This document shows, in pieces, positions 15,922-24,675 of a stretch of 64,000 nt of DNA (positions are counted from its first letter, which is position 1; every line of letters starts with the position of its first letter). This DNA is from TMP-86 sp031394735. Its GTDB lineage: Bacteria; Pseudomonadota; Gammaproteobacteria; Steroidobacterales; Steroidobacteraceae. The position numbers and the translations under genes are program-made. The DNA is taken from the NCBI GenBank assembly GCA_031394735.1, contig JANMXI010000308.1, positions 1 through 64,000 of the forward strand, given 5' to 3'. The notes beneath the pieces were generated by a model. It was not told the origin of the DNA. It ran no database searches and was given only the letters and a program-made list of their open reading frames with translations.

Positions 15922-18900
15922 CTACCGCACCGCGATTTCCGGCGAGTACAGTCGAGATTCTGCGATCCGTCCCGACAGGATGTACAGACGTCGAAGCCGC
16001 GCTGAGGTCTGAATGGCGTAAAGACTTTTTTCACCAAAGCGTGCTGTAAGCGCCGGACGGGCGGCTAACAGAAGCGCTTCCGCCAACTTGAAATTGCTTT
16101 TTTCCGATTCGTAACTGCCTCTGATGCTATTCAGAACAAAGGTGCGCCACATATCAGATCCTTCTAGCGTCTTGTCGTATTGCAACTGCAGCGCCTGTCT
16201 GGAGTCATCGAGGAAGCGATGAGCCTCGACTAGGTGCCCCGTCCGAATGTTCAGATCCGCATAGGTGGCAAGCACTTGGTCCAGCATCCAGTGGTGGCGA
16301 GCTTGTGCGATCTGCAAAGATTCGCGTAGGAAGTTTTCTGCAGAGCCATACTCGCCACGCTCAATATCGATCATCGCTAGACTATTGAGTTCGGTAACGA
16401 AGTCATCGTGCCCGGTGCCATGCAGCCGTCGGTCCGCAGCCAGTGCTTCGTTCAGATGAGTCCGCGCGTTTTTTAAATCGTACCTCAGCAACTCCACCCG
16501 GCCTAGATTGTTCAAAGTCGAGGTGGTGTTCGGATGGTTGTCGCCGAATACGATTCGATGCATTGCCAGCGCCTGAGTCCACGTCACTCGAGCCTCGTCG
16601 AACTTCCCTTCCTGAAAGAGCAGGGATCCCAGATTGCTCAAACTCTCCGCCGTCTTGGCATGCCGGTCTCCGAAGATTTTCTCCCGAACGGCGAGCGCAC
16701 GCCGCCAAACCGGCTCCGCTTCCGGGTACCGTCCTTCGAAATACAGAAACCAACCCAGGGCATTGAGCGAACGAGCGGTGTCTCTGTGTTGCTCGCCGTG
16801 CATCTTGAGATCGCGCGCCAACGCGTCGCGATACAAACGCTCCGATTCGTCCGTGATTTGAAGAGCGTACAAGCTGTCGGCAAGACCCGTCATGGCCTCC
16901 GTCACTTCTGGATGCAAGTCGCCGTGCAGTTTTTGCGCAACTGCAAGTGCGCCGCGATACAGACTTTCTGACTCCTTATAATCGCCATCGAAATATCGAT
17001 TTGCTGCCAAGGCGAGATCTGCTGCAACCACGTCGGCGTCAGCGCCGCTTTTGGTGGCGGCAGCCACCGCTTCTCGCAGCAGTCCCTGGGCTTTGGGGTA
17101 CAGCCCGAGTCCGTTGTAGGCCTGGCCCATGGCTCGCAGCAGATTTGCTCTCACTGCATCCTCACCTGACAATCCGCCGCGCATTTCGGTTACGCCGCGA
17201 TCCAGAATTTCGCGCACGGTTACGGTTTCACCACGATTTTGCTCAGGATCGGCAATGGCGAAAAGATTCACCATAAAATCCGTGGTCCGTTGCGCAGTGG
17301 TCGCCTGCGTATGAGCGATTCTCGACTGCTGGTTGGCCAAGTAGGCTGCAACACTCGCGACTACGGCCAGAATTACCAGACCTACTATCGCGCCCGCGCG
17401 CAGTTGAGCGAAGTGTCTCGCACGGCGCTCGGACGCGGCCACCAGTTCGGATTCCTGCCTTGAAAGCCGCACACCATCTGCAATGAGCGCACGCGCCTCT
17501 GCAATCGGCTTGCCGCGTGCCAGCAGAAAATCCGGACTTCGGGCCTCCTTCTCCCAATTGCTCACCGCGGCGGACAGGCGCGCGTGAATGTGCAGGTTCT
17601 CACGATTCTTCTCGCGCCAATCGGCCAGCCGCGGCCAAAATTCCAGCAAGGCTTCGTGCGCCAATGAAATCACAGGCTCGCCTTGTGCGTCGGAACCGCT
17701 GACCAGGAGGCGGGCCGCGAGCAGTGCATCGACCAATTCGTTCGCTGCCGGCGTTGCGAACGCATGCCGCGGTGCCGTGCGGCGAAGCACCTTGGACTCG
17801 TCATCGGCTCCCAACGCCACCAATTCCCGAAACACGCCGGGTAACGCCGTCTGCGCGTCGGTGCTCACGCCCGCAACGACCTGCTCGGCTCGCTTGGCAA
17901 GCGCTCCTTCCACGCGGCCCAGATCTTCGTAGGCACGAAACGTCAGCACATCTTCGGAGTTGCGCAGCTTGTATAGTTCCTCGAGCAGGAATTCCAACAG
18001 CGGCAGCGCGCCCGGATTCTTGGCGGCAGCGTCCCGAATCACATCATCCAGTCGCTCGCCGGTGTGCTCACGCACCTCGAATCGAAGGCCCGCGGCGGTT
18101 GCGGGCGAGCGAACGATCTGCCCGATCTCGCGCGTGGCGGGAGGCAGCAAATCGTACTGGCCATCTCCTTCCTTGAGCTCGATCAGTGCCGGCAACTCCG
18201 CCAGGCGCGGATACACATCGCTGCGCATGGTGGCCAGAACACACACGCGTCCGCTGCGGGCAAGCGCCGCCAACGCCGCGACGAATTTCTCGCGGTCACC
18301 GGCACTGATGTTCGCATCGGAGAACATTTCCTCGAGCTGATCGATGACGATGGCCAGGTGACACTTGAGGGCCGCGTCGGTTGTCTGCGCCCGACCGACA
18401 TCATCGAGCGCAGCCGTCACCGCGGCCGACAGTGATTCGAGCGAATCAACTTGCAGCGCGGGAAGCGCTGTTGGCTGCAGCAGCGCCTGCGTCAACGCCT
18501 TCGTCAGATCGCCCTGGCCTTCAGAGGGTCGCAAGATCGTGTGCCGCCAGAGTGCGGCGCTGCCGACGACACCAGGCTGTAGCAGTAATGGTAGAACGCC
18601 GGCGCGCACCAGCGATGACTTGCCTCCACCACTGCCGCTGACGATGAGCACGAACGTCCGGCCTCGTTCCGCCTGGCGGCGGATTCGCGCCAGTACGGCC
18701 GCAACGGCGGCGGTGCGTCCAAAAAATATCGGCGCATGTTCGGCCTCGAAAGGCTCCAGGCCGCGGAACGGTGATCCGACGCGCCAGGTGGCGGCCGTGA
18801 CGTTTGAACGGACGCCGGGCGGCAGGTATTGATCAATGAGCTGCAGCAGGTGCGCTTCCAGCATCTCCTCGAAATCGGCCGGCGACTCGAAGGGATGAAA

Positions 18901-19389
18901 CGCCGCCTTGAGGCTGCCGTCGCTTACATTCATGAACCACTTGGATATGAACCGGTTCAGCGCCTGCGATTGCTGTAGCTGTTCTGTGGCGGCTTCCGGG
19001 TCGCCCGGCCAGTCGGGCTTTGCGCTTTTGCGATATACGACGAGATCGGGCTTTCCCTTGCTGTGGAAGGCGTTGATGGCATCCTCGAATTCGAACTCCG
19101 TGCCCGAGGCGTACGCCGAGCCGTCAGAGCGCGTGATATGCCCGGGCAGTACGGTACCCAGCCGCGACCACAGTATCGTGATCACGATGTCAGTGTCCGA
19201 TGGCTTTAGCAGCTGCTCCTGAAATGACGCGGTGGCAAGCAGCGGTTGATGTTCCCAGAAAATCGGCTTCAGGCGCAGCACCTCGCCGACTTGAGAATCC
19301 AGCCGGCCGATGACACGGCGTGCAATCAAACGTTCTTCGGCGACATCGCCGGGCGATGAGATGAAAATCCGTAGCGTTCTCAACGCCAC
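15922..19389 (-). CDS. TIR-like DUF4062 - nSTAND NTPase - TM - TPR protein
   Basis: A 1155-residue signal-transduction ATPase with numerous domains. Residues 3-125 (LRTLRIFISSPGDVAEERL) form a DUF4062/TIR-like domain. The nSTAND NTPase starts near 206 (SPFRGLEPFEAEHAPIFFGR), with Walker A GSGGGKSS (252-259) and Walker B LAIVIDQLEE (345-354), followed by winged-helix-type sequence. A transmembrane helix lies at about 663-685, and from about 740 to the end is a TPR array of the kinesin-light-chain type. This is the layout of STAND sensors: an effector-like head, an oligomerising switch and a ligand-binding repeat tail. GTG at 19389 is chosen because the family motif starts 5 residues later and the upstream gene stops 14 bases before it; the frame extends to 19476. 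It is the second gene of an operon with the SLOG gene. Confidence 0.85.
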   Translation of the reverse strand: MALRTLRIFISSPGDVAEERLIARRVIGRLDSQVGEVLRLKPIFWEHQPLLATASFQEQLLKPSDTDIVITILWSRLGTVLPGHITRSDGSAYASGTEFEFEDAINAFHSKGKPDLVVYRKSAKPDWPGDPEAATEQLQQSQALNRFISKWFMNVSDGSLKAAFHPFESPADFEEMLEAHLLQLIDQYLPPGVRSNVTAATWRVGSPFRGLEPFEAEHAPIFFGRTAAVAAVLARIRRQAERGRTFVLIVSGSGGGKSSLVRAGVLPLLLQPGVVGSAALWRHTILRPSEGQGDLTKALTQALLQPTALPALQVDSLESLSAAVTAALDDVGRAQTTDAALKCHLAIVIDQLEEMFSDANISAGDREKFVAALAALARSGRVCVLATMRSDVYPRLAELPALIELKEGDGQYDLLPPATREIGQIVRSPATAAGLRFEVREHTGERLDDVIRDAAAKNPGALPLLEFLLEELYKLRNSEDVLTFRAYEDLGRVEGALAKRAEQVVAGVSTDAQTALPGVFRELVALGADDESKVLRRTAPRHAFATPAANELVDALLAARLLVSGSDAQGEPVISLAHEALLEFWPRLADWREKNRENLHIHARLSAAVSNWEKEARSPDFLLARGKPIAEARALIADGVRLSRQESELVAASERRARHFAQLRAGAIVGLVILAVVASVAAYLANQQSRIAHTQATTAQRTTDFMVNLFAIADPEQNRGETVTVREILDRGVTEMRGGLSGEDAVRANLLRAMGQAYNGLGLYPKAQGLLREAVAAATKSGADADVVAADLALAANRYFDGDYKESESLYRGALAVAQKLHGDLHPEVTEAMTGLADSLYALQITDESERLYRDALARDLKMHGEQHRDTARSLNALGWFLYFEGRYPEAEPVWRRALAVREKIFGDRHAKTAESLSNLGSLLFQEGKFDEARVTWTQALAMHRIVFGDNHPNTTSTLNNLGRVELLRYDLKNARTHLNEALAADRRLHGTGHDDFVTELNSLAMIDIERGEYGSAENFLRESLQIAQARHHWMLDQVLATYADLNIRTGHLVEAHRFLDDSRQALQLQYDKTLEGSDMWRTFVLNSIRGSYESEKSNFKLAEALLLAARPALTARFGEKSLYAIQTSARLRRLYILSGRIAESRLYSPEIAVR

Positions 19390-19402
19390 GATTCGACCAC
19401 CC

Positions 19403-21166
19403 CTACCATCGCATTCCCTGAATCCGCTTGTCGCGGTGCGCCAGTATCCATTGCGCGTGTTCGGCCAGACACGCATGGCCGAGTGCTCGCAGTATGGCGA
19501 GCTTGTGCTCTTCGGTCTTCGATGAGCGCAGTTCGGCCGCCGCGTAGGAGAACAAGGAATACATATACCGATATTGGCGCAGCAGCGATCGATCCGCCTT
19601 CTCCGCGAGATAGATTTCGAATATCGCCGCGTATACGGGTAGCAGGGCGAGGGCCCACAACAGGGTTCCGCGAAGCCACTCGGGCAGCAGATAGCTCGTG
19701 CCGGTGCGCAACGCCACGTCGATTGCGAAGACCGATGCCAGAGCCAGACCCGCCAATAGCAATGCCCGGTCGATGAGTTCGAAGCAGTGCAGTTTGCGCT
19801 GCAATGCCTGCAGACGCTGCCGGTAATAGTGCATCTGGCCCGTGCCGTTGACAGGGTCGTCGTCCCCGACCCACGCCGCGAAGGTCAAGGCAAACCCATG
19901 TGCAATCGATCCGGAAGGAGAAATCGCCAGCTGCAAACTCACCCCTCGCATCGCGTTTCGAATCCAATTCAGCTCCACATCCTGTCGCTGCAGGAAGCTC
20001 TCGTGTGCGAATTCTCCTTCGAACTCTTTGCGGACACCCGACACTTCCCAATAAAAATCCACTCGCAACGCTTCGGCGAGCGCGCGATAGTCAAGGTATT
20101 TGCGGTGCCAGTTGCGCCGATGTGCCCACTTGGCCAGCAAAGTACCGAGCAGGAAGACCACCAGCACGCAGGTGATGCTGATCACGGCGAGCCTGCCGAT
20201 CGACTCCTTCTTGAACGTGATCAGCAGGAATGCCATGGAGGCCCACAGCCCATAGCGCGCCTTCAGCGCCATTCCAAATGCTCCGCGGTAATGTGAACCC
20301 ATCCAATCGGCAGCCGTGAACAGGCGGTCGAGGTACGGCAGGAGGTGTGGGACCGCGTCGGGCGAGGGCTGCGACAAGCGCCGCCCCTGATGCGCGATTT
20401 GCTCGCCGAAGACATCGATGTCACGATTGAATTCGGCGATGCGATCCAACGTGGTCTGCAACGTTGCAGGCCATTGCTCGCCTGGAGAGATCTGCGAGCC
20501 GACAAAGCCGACGACCCGGACTTCGCCCTTCGATCCGGTAGAAACGCGGGCGCAGCGGATTTCGAAATTCAGGTCATCGTCGCGCGCCGACAGCAATGCA
20601 TCGCGAGGCGCCACCTCGATATCGACGGTCGGAACCACGCCTCTGCGGCGAAATTCGACGGTGCGCGCGGTGCCGGCGCGGTGCTGGGTATCCAGTCCAT
20701 CCCAGACGACCACCATGAGTCCGCTGTAACGCGCGATCAGCGCCGCCGCACGCTGCAATTGCCCGTCGCGCAGAGTGGTTGAATCACGCACCTCCGCTGC
20801 GCTCTTGGCATCAGGCAGCGGTAATTCGCTCACTTCGCTGCGCGCACAAATCGCATCGAACTGTGTGCGTGCAGCGTCCGTCTGAAGGTCGGCACGGCAC
20901 AATTCCTGCGAGTACGGTAGCAGGGCGATGGTTTGGATGCTCAGTTCCAGCGCCACCTCGGCCGCCAAGAGGTCTGCACCGTCCGCCATTGAGCACAGCA
21001 ACTTCATCGGCACGTCGGGATTGTCGTTCTTGAGGCGCCGTAACAGCGCCGCGATGGCGGCGCGAATCTCCGGCACCTGCGAGCCTACGAGGTCGCGGTG
21101 TCCCACGATGCCGATCAAGAACGGAATCTTGTATGAGTCGAAGCCGACAGTAGGCAGCTCGTTCAT
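19403..21166 (-). CDS. SLOG-domain protein with two 2TM (SLATT-like) modules
   Basis: A 587-residue membrane protein. The N-terminus is a SLOG (DprA/LOG-like) Rossmann domain: IGIVGHRD (18-25), SMADGADLLAAEVALEL (59-75) and SGLMVVVWDG (148-157). SLOG domains bind nucleotides or nucleotide-derived signals. Two 2TM units follow, with helices at about 303-317/324-345 and 468-487/500-518. Each precedes a conserved helical stretch (YLDYRALAEALRVDFYW; LAEHAQWILAHRDKR) like that of SLATT pore-type effectors. These family names come from recognition of motifs, not a search. ATG at 21166 is chosen over an in-frame GTG at 21199. It is the first gene of a two-gene operon with the nSTAND protein. Confidence 0.75.
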   Translation of the reverse strand: MNELPTVGFDSYKIPFLIGIVGHRDLVGSQVPEIRAAIAALLRRLKNDNPDVPMKLLCSMADGADLLAAEVALELSIQTIALLPYSQELCRADLQTDAARTQFDAICARSEVSELPLPDAKSAAEVRDSTTLRDGQLQRAAALIARYSGLMVVVWDGLDTQHRAGTARTVEFRRRGVVPTVDIEVAPRDALLSARDDDLNFEIRCARVSTGSKGEVRVVGFVGSQISPGEQWPATLQTTLDRIAEFNRDIDVFGEQIAHQGRRLSQPSPDAVPHLLPYLDRLFTAADWMGSHYRGAFGMALKARYGLWASMAFLLITFKKESIGRLAVISITCVLVVFLLGTLLAKWAHRRNWHRKYLDYRALAEALRVDFYWEVSGVRKEFEGEFAHESFLQRQDVELNWIRNAMRGVSLQLAISPSGSIAHGFALTFAAWVGDDDPVNGTGQMHYYRQRLQALQRKLHCFELIDRALLLAGLALASVFAIDVALRTGTSYLLPEWLRGTLLWALALLPVYAAIFEIYLAEKADRSLLRQYRYMYSLFSYAAAELRSSKTEEHKLAILRALGHACLAEHAQWILAHRDKRIQGMRW

Positions 21167-21243
21167 GTTGAGCAAGAGTATTCCATAACCTGAGCGCACA
21201 TCGGAACCGGCTCGAACGCAGCCTCGAGCTGGCTACGCAAGTT

Positions 21244-21275
21244 ATTGTATTTGATGAAAATTAATTTAGAGGTCA
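21244..21275 (-). promoter_or_regulatory. AT-rich patch with a possible -10 box for the SLOG/nSTAND operon
   Basis: The gap 21167-21479 separates the SLOG gene from a divergent reductase gene. It is GC-rich apart from 21240-21275. On the minus strand this patch holds TACAAT (21249-21244), a good -10 hexamer, which would give a leader of about 70 bases. No convincing -35 box is visible, so an activator or a weak promoter is possible. Nothing else stands out in the gap. Confidence 0.25.
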
Positions 21276-21479
21276 GGATAATTTCCGTTTTCTCGTTGCT
21301 ACTGCCCCCGACTATCTCGACAATGGCGCGGGGGCAACGATGACCGAGAATTTGAAAGACTCCGCTCGACCGGAGGGCAAGGCTGCCTGGACCCCAATCA
21401 GCGCACACAAATGGTTCGCGCCCACGCGCTATGCGGGCGCGATTTGCCGCACCCCCTTCGGTTTTGAGGAGATGTTTCA

Positions 21480-22487
21480 ATGAATCGCCGCATCGTGCTT
21501 GCGCGCCGCCCGCAGGGGCCGCCGACCCCGGATTGCTTTCGTCTGGAGACCGCCGACGTTCCGGCAGTTGCGGAGCGCCAGGTGCTGTTGCGCACACTGT
21601 TGCTGTCATTGGATCCGTATATGCGCGGCCGTATGAGCGACGCCCCTTCGTATGCGGAGCCGGTCGCCGTTGGGCAGGTCATGTGCGGCGGTACGGTGTG
21701 TCGTGTGGAGGAATCGCGTGCGCCCGGCTTCTCTGCGGGCGATATCGTGCTGGGTTCTACGGGATGGCAGGATTACGCCGCCGTTCCGGTGGCCGGCCTG
21801 GTCAAACTCGACCCGGCCAAGGCGCCGGTTTCCTGGGCATTGGGCATTCTCGGCATGCCCGGCCTCACCGCCTATGTCGGCTTGCTCGATATCGGTCAAC
21901 CCAAATCCGGTGAAACGGTGGTCGTGGCAGCCGCGACCGGACCCGTGGGCGCAACCGTGGGCCAGATCGCCAAACTCAAAGGATGTCGTGTCGTCGGCAT
22001 CGCCGGCGGCCGTGAAAAATGTGAATTCGCGGTGCAGGAATTGGGCTTCGATGCCTGTGTTGACCACCATCAAGATGATCTGCCGCAGCAACTCGCCGCG
22101 GCCTGCCCGACGGGCATCGATGTATATTTTGAAAATGTCGGTGGCCCGGTGCTGTCGGCCGTCGTGCCTTTGCTCAACGTGAATGCGCGCGTGCCGGTAT
22201 GCGGTGTGGTTGCCTGGTACAACCTGACCGAACTGCCGATCGGACCGGATCGCACGCCGGTGCTGATGCGCAGCATATTGACCAAACGTATCAAGGTGCA
22301 CGGCTTCATCGTGACCGACCATGCACACCGCAGCGCCGACTTTTTGCGCGACATGTCGGGGTGGCTGAAGACCGGGCGCATCAAGTATCGCGAGGATGTC
22401 ATCGAAGGGCTGGAGCGCGCGCCGAGGGGATTGATCGGCCTGCTCGGCGGAAATAATTTTGGCAAGCTGGTGGTGCGCGTCGCCTGA
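21480..22487 (+). CDS. NADP-dependent oxidoreductase, CurA/YncB-like MDR family
   Basis: A 335-residue zinc-free medium-chain reductase of the curcumin reductase / leukotriene B4 dehydrogenase group, which reduces alpha,beta-unsaturated carbonyls with NADPH. The N-terminal GroES-like domain shows LLSLDPYMRGRMSD, and the Rossmann part shows ETVVVAAATGPVGATVGQIAKLKG followed by VVGIAGGREKC, the cofactor loop, and YFENVGGPVLSAVVP. No structural-zinc cysteines are present. gaggag lies 8 bases before the ATG. The protein is probably cytoplasmic and the gene monocistronic; the ferritin-like gene follows after 94 bases. Confidence 0.92.
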   Translation: MNRRIVLARRPQGPPTPDCFRLETADVPAVAERQVLLRTLLLSLDPYMRGRMSDAPSYAEPVAVGQVMCGGTVCRVEESRAPGFSAGDIVLGSTGWQDYAAVPVAGLVKLDPAKAPVSWALGILGMPGLTAYVGLLDIGQPKSGETVVVAAATGPVGATVGQIAKLKGCRVVGIAGGREKCEFAVQELGFDACVDHHQDDLPQQLAAACPTGIDVYFENVGGPVLSAVVPLLNVNARVPVCGVVAWYNLTELPIGPDRTPVLMRSILTKRIKVHGFIVTDHAHRSADFLRDMSGWLKTGRIKYREDVIEGLERAPRGLIGLLGGNNFGKLVVRVA

Positions 22488-22581
22488 GAGCGCGCCGATC
22501 GATCTGGCATGCGCAAATGGCGGGCGGAGGTGCCTGCGTGTATGCTTGGGTCGGTTCAACTCCAGCCAACAAAGGTGCGTC

Positions 22582-23082
22582 ATGATTACCCTGCCAGCCG
22601 GATACCCCACGGATCTGATCGCCGCGTTCGACTCATTAAAGACGCGCAAGCGCCTGGGCATGGACGAACTCAAGGTGTTGGCGCTGGTGGAAGCCGCGGG
22701 TGAATTGTTCTATCAAAGCCTGGCCCGGTCGGCCCGGACCGACGAGGCCCGCAAGCTCCTCACCCGTACCAGCCAGGAAGAGCGCGGACACGCGCGTCGC
22801 ATTGTCAAAGCGCTGCAGTTACTCGGTGGCGGCGAAGACCTCACTTTGCCGGACGCGAAGGACAATCCGCTGGCGAGGAACATCCCCGGTGAAATTCCTT
22901 TAAGTGGGGAGTTCCTGTCGATGTTGGAGCAGGCCGAATTCGACGGCGACACGCATTACCAAACCTGGGCCGAGGGCGAACCCAACGCGGACATCGCCAA
23001 GCTTCTGCGGCAAAACGGCGTGGAAGAAACGCGCCACGGCGAGCGCGCGCGGGAGATCAAGCGGTTGGAGAGTTTCGCTTAA
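22582..23082 (+). CDS. Ferritin-like (rubrerythrin-type) diiron protein
   Basis: A 166-residue four-helix bundle. Likely iron ligands are E41 (AAGELFYQ), E67 and H70 (SQEERGHARR), a Glu in MLEQAEFDGD, and E149 and H152 (VEETRHGERAREI). There is no rubredoxin tail and no signal peptide. The arrangement fits the ferritin-like domain of rubrerythrin relatives, which handle peroxide or serve as oxidases. ATG at 22582 follows aaaggtg; an upstream extension of the frame to 22459 overlaps the reductase and is not protein-like. Its stop overlaps the convergent diguanylate cyclase stop by 4 bases. Confidence 0.85.
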   Translation: MITLPAGYPTDLIAAFDSLKTRKRLGMDELKVLALVEAAGELFYQSLARSARTDEARKLLTRTSQEERGHARRIVKALQLLGGGEDLTLPDAKDNPLARNIPGEIPLSGEFLSMLEQAEFDGDTHYQTWAEGEPNADIAKLLRQNGVEETRHGERAREIKRLESFA

Positions 23083-24452
23083 GCGCGCGCGGTGGCCCCG
23101 GCGTCTGCGGCAGCCGCCACGACGCAGACATTTTTCCCGCCGTTCTTTGCCTTGTATAGCGCCGCGTCGGCGCGTTCGAACGCCCGGCCGGGCGTATCGT
23201 GATCCTGCAATGGAGCGATGCCGCAGGACAGGGTCACCTGTACCGGCGTGCCGCGAAAATGCAGACGCAACATCTGCACCGTTTCGCGCAGTTCGTTGGC
23301 GATCTGCTGCGCCACATCGAGCGACAGTCCGATCATGATCATCGTGAACTCTTCGCCGCCGATGCGGGCGACGAAATCCGTCGATCGTATTCCCTGCGCG
23401 AGACACTTCGCCACGGTCTGCAGCACCCGGTCGCCGGCGCGGTGACCGTAGTTGTCGTTGATCGCCTTGAAGTCGTCGATATCCCACACCAGCAAGGTGA
23501 CCGGACCCTGCGTCGTCGCGCGGCGCGCGATTTCCTGCTCCAGTCGTTCATCGAAGGCCTTGCGATTGGGGACTTCCGTGAGCGGGTCGATGCGGGCGCG
23601 GTTTCGTTCTGCCAGCAGCCTGTCGTTGAGTGAGCGCGTTTCACCCTCGAGAGTGGCGACGCGCTGACGCATGTCTTCGGACTGCGCAGTTTGTTCGGTC
23701 AGGCGCTTTTCCTCGCGCTCGCGAAACTCCTTCACGCTCTGACTGACGCTCTCCAGTCCGCGCGTGACCAGCGCCTGCAGCGCCGTCAGATCCGTGGCCT
23801 GGCTCGATCCGTCTGACAATGCGTGCATTTGGCGGACGAGGCGTGCATCGAACTGCGCGGAATCTTCCTTACCTACGAGGCTCGCCTGCGCTGCGGATGA
23901 AAAGTACTGTAGCAGTTCGGCCAACCGCAGATTCACCGCGGACAACACGGTGGCCGCCTGTTGTCGTTCTGCTTCGGCCGATTCGTTCCGAGCCTGCACC
24001 AGATCCGCGGCCCGCTCGAGAATGGAGGCCAGCTCGGCATCGTTGCGGGCTTTGGTCAATTCCACGCGCAGCGCGCCGGCTTTCACGTCGAAGTCGGTGT
24101 CGCTCAGCGCCAGGCGTTCGAGCAGCAAAGCGGTGGCGGCACAGGCAGAATCCCAGCGACTCTCGCCACTCGACCGCGGCAAAATGGGAGCGATCTGGTC
24201 GACCGCCGTGACTGCGGAGGTCAGGCTGTTCACCAGCGCCTCGAGTTCCTCGACGTCTGCCTGGCGGCGATTTGCCGCGGCGATGACCGCAAGCTCGGTG
24301 TCGAGCGTTTCATTGACGCCCATACCGGCCGCACACAGCCGGTTGATGAGGCGCCGCAAGACCTTTTCGACCTGCTGCCAGCGCTTCTCATCGGTCTCCA
24401 TTTCCAGGACCGAGTCGCGATATTTTTGTTTCCAGTCGGAGGTCTCAGGCAC
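23079..24452 (-). CDS. GGDEF diguanylate cyclase with helical N-terminal sensor region
   Basis: A 457-residue enzyme making cyclic di-GMP from GTP. The C-terminal GGDEF domain (about 285-450) has the active motif GGEEF near residue 364 in ARIGGEEFTMIMIG. The inhibitory I-site RxxD (RSTD) lies five residues before it, so product feedback is expected. The N-terminal 270 residues are helical with coiled-coil character (LTEQTAQSEDMRQRVATLE). They have the layout of the SiaD/PA0169-type cyclases, and no membrane helix is seen. The protein is predicted cytoplasmic. The signal sensed is unknown, and no phosphodiesterase gene is nearby. Confidence 0.93.
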   Translation of the reverse strand: MPETSDWKQKYRDSVLEMETDEKRWQQVEKVLRRLINRLCAAGMGVNETLDTELAVIAAANRRQADVEELEALVNSLTSAVTAVDQIAPILPRSSGESRWDSACAATALLLERLALSDTDFDVKAGALRVELTKARNDAELASILERAADLVQARNESAEAERQQAATVLSAVNLRLAELLQYFSSAAQASLVGKEDSAQFDARLVRQMHALSDGSSQATDLTALQALVTRGLESVSQSVKEFREREEKRLTEQTAQSEDMRQRVATLEGETRSLNDRLLAERNRARIDPLTEVPNRKAFDERLEQEIARRATTQGPVTLLVWDIDDFKAINDNYGHRAGDRVLQTVAKCLAQGIRSTDFVARIGGEEFTMIMIGLSLDVAQQIANELRETVQMLRLHFRGTPVQVTLSCGIAPLQDHDTPGRAFERADAALYKAKNGGKNVCVVAAAADAGATARA

Positions 24453-24533
24453 GCGTGATTCGCCGATGATCGGTATTGCATAGACATCGGCCGGGCGATG
24501 CCGTTCTTGAGCGCAGGCTTGGGGCCGTGCTGC

Positions 24534-24656
24534 TCATAGCAGCTTAAGCCGGATCTGCGGCAACGTCATCCCGTCGATATCGAATTCACCAACCACCTCC
24601 GTTTTGGAGGCCCGTGGTTGAACTTGAACCGTTATTCGGGTGCAATGCTGTGTCAT
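24534..24656 (-). pseudogene. Truncated DUF167 (YggU-like) gene
   Basis: A 40-codon minus-strand frame begins MTQHCTRITVQVQPRASKTE and continues VVGEFDIDGMTLPQIRLKLL before a stop. The first half is the start of a DUF167 protein (RIxVxVQPRASxxEVVG). Normal members have about 95 residues and continue after IRL with PPVDGAAN; that part is missing here in all frames I examined. It is probably a decayed or truncated copy. Its 5' end abuts the promoter region of the divergent lipoprotein gene. Confidence 0.55.
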
Positions 24657-24675
24657 GGGGTGGGAGGAAAATAGC

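Noticed and set aside
15922..21166. Reading the SLOG/nSTAND pair as part of a mobile defence island
   Set aside because: No integrase, transposase, tRNA or repeat flanks it, and neighbours look like ordinary chromosomal genes.
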